A stretch of 64,000 bases of DNA from Diphasiastrum complanatum (lineage: Eukaryota > Streptophyta > Lycopodiopsida > Lycopodiales > Lycopodiaceae): assembly GCA_029204225.1 (NCBI GenBank), contig CM055097.1, positions 3,938,620 to 4,002,619 on the forward strand. The letters run 5' to 3'. Of this stretch, positions 59,680 to 64,000 are shown piece after piece. The position numbers and the translations under genes are program-made. Below the pieces are notes generated by a model. It was not told the origin of the DNA. It saw only the letters and a list, made by a program, of their open reading frames with translations, and ran no database searches. The first letter of the stretch is position 1; the number at the start of each line of letters is the position of its first letter.

Positions 59680-60880
59680 TAAATTCGCTTTGAAGGACCC
59701 ATAAGGTATCAAAATCCCCATGACAATTGCACTTGATATTCTTGCAAGTTTTAAGTATGATATCTCTTGCAAGCACTCAGCTGGTAGTGATGAAGAAGGA
59801 ACTAAATTTCTGCTGTTGGCACTGGTTCTTTTCATCACATGCGATTGTTTAATTTGTTTAGGATAATCATGTGATTTTTGACATTGGTGTTGCTTCAGGA
59901 TTGCACATATTATAAGAAATTCTTGACCCTCATTGAATGGTTTTCTTCCACCATTTTACCACATTGTTATGCTGAATTAGCTACAATATATCTAGCCATT
60001 GCTCATTCTGGACCTCATATACTTTTGGGCATGAATCACTTTGCTTAGGCGCTTGTTGCTGTCATATGTTCTCCGAATGCTTATGTTGGCAAAGTTGATA
60101 GTACTTTCTTGCTGGATCCAAAGAGACAATGTTCATAGCTAATCCATCTTTTGGTTTGAAGATGTGAAGCCAAACATATTCTTGCTACCCTCTAACACCC
60201 TTTCATTGTTGTATGCCATACATCTCGCTGCTTAATGGTGAAGCAAATGACATCCTACTAGAGCTATGAAGTTTTATGACTTTTTTATGCATATTTGCTC
60301 CTTCTTCAAAAAATAGAATTTCCTAAGTAGGTACATAAGAGAATAACTTTGGCATTGTTCCTTTGTTCTGTAAACCTTTCAAAGTGGTTCAGTTCATCAT
60401 CATAGCTCCAAGAAGGTTCATTGATTCTTTTTATGATTACTCAACTTTCTTGTTTTCTTGTTTTCTTGTTGGTCTCTTTTGAAGTCATTTCTTGGGTTAT
60501 TCACATAAATTTAGTTGCTTAAAAGCATTTCACCCCTTGAACTTTTTCAATGCTTATCTAGTAGTTGTGAGTAGTTGTTTCTTTGAAGTAGTTCAAAGTT
60601 CCAAGAATGTCAATTAACTACTTAATGATCACTCAATGTTCTTGTTTGCTTGAGTGTTTTTACTCTCATTCTAGAGACTTTATTTGCATCACACCTTCCA
60701 ATTTCATCCAATTGTCTACAATATGTTCCTCCTTTTTTTCTTGCATTATGACTATTTTTTTAGATGGCGCTCTTTATGTAAAGAGATACATGTGGACTTA
60801 CTAACATGGTTTAACTTGTGTGATTAATTTATATCATGAGATCTTGATCTCCACTAGTTTAAATCAAAGTATCTTTCTAG
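59680..60880. repeat. 1.2-kb dispersed repeat, copy 2 (core inverted relative to flanks)
   Basis: Order here is C inverted (59680-60060), B direct (60065-60640), A inverted (60650-60880), compared with A-B-C at 53270-54520. Examples: ATGGCGCTCTTTATGTAAAG at 60764 matches the complement of 53425-53445, while GCTTATGTTGGCAAAGTTGA at 60080 matches 53592 directly. Confidence 0.8.
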
Positions 60881-61392
60881 TCTGATTAGTTTGGAGCAAA
60901 TGATTGCTCATGTGTGAATGCTTCTCTTCTTTAAAGGCAATTCAACTTGCATAGTGAATCGTTTTTTGTTCCTTAATGTTATTGTAACCCATTCGTTTCA
61001 AGGGATACAAACAGACATTGTGACATTCTTGATTGGGTGGTGAGCTACTCTTCGCTTCTACAACTTATTCTTCCTTGTTCTAAATAGTTAAGCTTCACTA
61101 TGGAGAATCAATCAAGCAAGGGCCAACTTCAAAAAGTTGCATCGATCTCTAGTAGCATTTGTAGCAATTAAGATGTGACAAATCTATAGCCAAACATCAC
61201 AAATCTCCCTAAGTATAAAATCATGAGTAGCATATGACATAAAGTTAAGAGCAATGGTGAAGCCCTAAGGATAACACAAGATTTGAATTATCCAAGCTAT
61301 TTTAAAGTGAAACATGTGTGAGAATACTAATGTGCACTATGTGGAAGAGTAGATCGATTGCGTCAATGGGAAGCTTTCACTTAGTTTGAATC
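60881..61392. other. Intergenic DNA up to the LTR
   Basis: No gene seen. Confidence 0.45.
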
Positions 61393-61968
61393 TGTAGAAC
61401 GCCCCGACAGACAAGTCTCAGTTCTACTAACAAAGTGTACAGTTTAATCGACAAAGGTTGAGAAATCGAATTCGAAAGAATCGACATTTATTCGATCTTT
61501 ATTCATTCGACATTTACTTATTCGACCTTTATTCTTATTCGAAAGATAAACTGTCGAACCTGGAAACAAAACGTCATTGTATATCAACCTTTTTTAACGG
61601 TTAGATCGACTGTTTACAGAACGAAGGCGGCCAAGAGACCTATCCTATGACAATATAAATACATGTACACTTACTCATTGTAAGAAGACAGAAGAAGATA
61701 GAAGAATTAGAATCAATAGATTATTTTCTACTTCATTGGTGTTTCATACTTATTTCTGGTAGAATTCAAGATCAAACATCATAGCTGTTCTGATTATCTG
61801 AAATTATCTATCACACTCATACATATGTTTCCGCATGCTTTATTCAATCATAATAGAACTTGCTCTATTAGTATATAGGCCAGATTCAGACACGATTGAA
61901 GACGCTGATATTCGTTTGATTTATTCAATCGCGTTCTCTGAAGGAAAATTCCCAGTGTTTTTCCTACA
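61393..61968 (+). repeat. 5' LTR of a plus-strand copia element
   Basis: 576 bp, starting TGTAGAACGCCCCGACAG and ending TTTTTCCTACA, so the ends form the inverted pair TGTAG/CTACA. It is followed at once by a PBS. Between 61440 and 61560 it carries about seven TTCGA words (ATTCGAC, TTCGATC, ATTCGAAAG), a possible promoter array. A TATA-like TATAAATAC lies at about 61655. Confidence 0.82.
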
Positions 61969-61969
61969 G

Positions 61970-61981
61970 TGGTATCAGAGC
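61970..61981 (+). promoter_or_regulatory. Primer-binding site (initiator tRNA-Met type)
   Basis: TGGTATCAGAGC, one base after the LTR end. Confidence 0.9.
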
Positions 61982-62102
61982 CACCCTTCAACAGCCGTAT
62001 CTGAGCAACCATCCAGGTTACTCGACAAGAGTGTGTTCGAGTGTTAAAGCTCAATAACATCGTTGTGGTGTCAAAGAGCTTATTTATAGAAATTCAGAAG
62101 AT

Positions 62103-63018
62103 ATGAAGATGTCTTCAATCAGCAGCATTCAGACTAAGATCAGTATGATCTTGGATTCAGAAGGTTCGAATTATCTAGTCTGGAAGTTAAAGACTTCACT
62201 CATACTAAAGGGCAAAAATCTTTGGCAACGGGTAGATTTAACAGAAGAAAAGCCAATTACTGCTGGCAAAGAACTTTGTGAAAGGAGGGAGAAAAATGAC
62301 AAAGTTGTAGCGATTATTGCATCTTCAGTGAATGATAGCAAAATGCTAGATTTTTCTTCAACTTCGAACGCGAAAGAATTGTGGGAAGAATTGCAAACCA
62401 GGAATGAGATTCGATCACGGAACATGTTCTTGGAGGACCAATTAACTTACCTACAATGGGACAACAAAGATCTGACCACTTTCGTGTGAAAAATAAAGGA
62501 TCTGTCTATTTCTTGGCTCTGGCACGAAAAATCCAACCTCAAAGGAAAAACAGCTTAGCTATTTTCTTCGAGCCCTACCCATGTCATTCCACACAACTTG
62601 AACTTTACTGGCGTAAGATTCGTCTGTTACGCTTCAGAAGGCAATAGATGGAGTCAAAGAGGAAGTAGAAGCTCGCGGACGCTATGACGACAATGGTGAT
62701 TCGGAAAAAGCTCTATTTACTCAGAAATCAATCTTCGAAGAAGTCTCAGTCTAAGAGGGAGTCGTCTTAGAAGGCTGATAACAATCGAAGAAAGAATGGA
62801 AATCGTTCAGATGAATCCAAGACAAATGATCGTCGACAATCAGGTAAACAACACTCAAGAGATTCTGGTGATAAAAAGATTTGCAACATATGCAAAAGAT
62901 CAGGTCATACAGAAGACAAGTGTTGGTTGAATCCAAAGATTGGTTGTATTCATTGTCATAAACGGGGTCATGCAGCAGTAGACTGTTATCAAAATCCCAA
63001 GAACAAGGAGCAAAATTG
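62103..63018 (+). pseudogene. Copia gag with two zinc knuckles
   Basis: The first frame (62103-62489) begins MKMSSISSIQTKISMILDSE, with SNYLVWKLKTSLILKGKNLW and KELWEELQTRNEIRSRNMFL, a UBN2-type gag. Frameshifts and stops follow between 62480 and 62780. Then CNICKRSGHTEDKC and CIHCHKRGHAAVDC (62890-62985) are two intact C-x2-C-x4-H-x4-C knuckles in tandem, and gag ends at a TGA near 63018. The start codon lies 134 bp after the LTR. Confidence 0.85.
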
Positions 63019-63029
63019 AAGTGAAACCT

Positions 63030-63480
63030 CATATTCAAATTTTGTCGAAGACAAAGCAGAATGCTCCATAACGACAAGATACTCAACAGTTTATGTTGAT
63101 CTATGTTGTTCATCGAATTCAAAAATTCAAGATGTAGTACTTGATTCGGGAGCCACTTCACATTTTGTTTCCTCGAAACAAATTTTATCGGACTATAAGA
63201 AGATGAATTCTTCGAGATACATTGTACTTGGAGACAGTTCTAAGCATGAAGTTGACGGAACTGGTGTACTGTGGTCAGACACGAATCAAGGTGACAAGAA
63301 ACTGGAGGAAGTTCTCTATGTTGCTACTCTCGATAAAGTTCTTCTATCTGTAGCAACGACAGTCGACACAGGGATGTCAGTAACCTTCACAAAGGACTCT
63401 TGTAAGTTGTTCGATGAAGATTTTGATAACCTAGTTACTAAAGGTAACAGAAGTGGAAATTTGTATCACTTGAGCATTTG
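63030..63480 (+). pseudogene. Copia protease
   Basis: DVVLDSGATSHFVSSKQ (about 63130) holds the DSG-A active site. The frame runs on through EEVLYVATLDKVLLSVATTV to a TGA at 63481. Confidence 0.85.
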
Positions 63481-63514
63481 AACTTGAGTTGAGCAAGCGA
63501 ATCAAGCTCAAGAA

Positions 63515-64000
63515 TCGACAGATATTCTGTGGCACAAGAGGTTATGTCACATGAACATGGAAGCCTTGTACCAAGCCAACAATTGTCAAAGAATTGAAGG
63601 AGTCGAAATCAAGAGTCGAATTATATGAACTACCTACGAATCTTGCCATAAAAGGCAAAATGACTCGTACACCTTTCAGTGAAGATGTTTTTGAAGCAAC
63701 CAAGGTACTAGAAATTGTACGTTCGGATATCTGTGGACCATTTGGAGTAATGTCTTTAGCTGATGCAAAATATTTCATTACGTTTATTGATGACTTCAAC
63801 AAGTTTGCTGTAGTATACTTTATTCGTACAAAATCATAAGCTTTCGAGAAATTTGTTGAGTATACCAATTGGGTTGAGAAGCAGACATGCAACAAGTTGA
63901 AGCAAATTTACACAGATCGTGGGGGTGAGTACATACATTTCCAACGAATTCAAAACTTTTTGTACTGATCGAGATATTATGCATACAAAGACTGCATCAT
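63515..64000 (+). pseudogene. Copia pre-integrase and integrase, partial
   Basis: LWHKRLCHMNMEALYQANNC (pre-integrase) appears near 63530. After a frameshift near 63620, VRSDICGPFGVMSL, FITFIDDFNKFAVVYFIRTK and TDRGGEY supply the D, D and E of the core. One TAA lies at about 63838. The element runs past the window end. Confidence 0.87.

Larger units (their letters stand above)
61393..64000 (+). mobile_element. Ty1/copia retrotransposon, 5' part (cut by window end)
   Basis: LTR, PBS, gag, paired zinc knuckles, protease, pre-integrase and the first part of integrase appear in order. Several frameshifts and stops are present, so this copy is unlikely to be active. It is a fourth lineage, distinguished by two zinc knuckles in gag. 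Confidence 0.9.

Overview
This window looks like plant nuclear DNA. It is AT-rich and intron-rich, with one recognisable host gene, a K+ transporter of the KUP/HAK/KT family. The rest is mostly retrotransposon debris: four Ty1/copia lineages, a LINE relic, SINE-like repeats, and hAT-type and foldback MITEs. A first intron of about 13.4 kb packed with transposons suggests a land plant with a large genome (fern, lycophyte, moss or gymnosperm are all possible). I cannot name the species.

Host gene (6577-26339, + strand). I assembled nine exons by hand from splice sites and family conservation. They join in frame to 2475 nt, or 824 codons plus stop. The first exon is very short (6577-6705, 43 codons, with [17 protein letters not shown]). 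It is separated from exon 2 (20152) by a 13,446-bp intron. Exons 2-9 (20152-26339) encode the whole membrane domain and the cytosolic tail. Intron 5 appears to be a rare GC-AG intron. Intron 1 holds a gag fragment and a primer-binding site of one copia copy, a complete antisense copia element with LTRs and a 5-bp target duplication (12883-17095), a 463-bp hAT-type MITE nested in one of its LTRs (16449-16911), and a probable hAT BED-finger relic (about 17786-18060).

Left of the gene (1-6500) lie an open but stop-riddled coding relic (1-684), a copia protease scrap, two foldback elements and a SINE-like repeat close to the presumed promoter. Right of the gene (26.4-39.5 kb) is AT-rich DNA with a copia RNase H scrap, a LINE reverse-transcriptase scrap, an (AT)n tract and a second hAT-type MITE (35482-35673). 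From 39.5 to 49.3 kb two minus-strand copia elements (about 40018-44623 and 45225-47500) are bracketed by two plus-strand relics with an unusual zinc-knuckle spacing (39545-39898 and 48129-49290). From 49.9 to 61.4 kb the DNA is repeat-rich: a (CT)n tract, a 1.2-kb repeat present twice whose core is inverted relative to its flanks, a possible minus-strand first exon near 58 kb, and a perfect 26-bp inverted repeat. The right end (61393-64000) is the 5' part of a plus-strand copia element: LTR, PBS, gag, two zinc knuckles, protease and the start of integrase, cut by the window edge.

Only the transporter looks like a working gene. No rRNA, tRNA gene or CRISPR array was seen. All calls come from reading the sequence. 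No database search was run.
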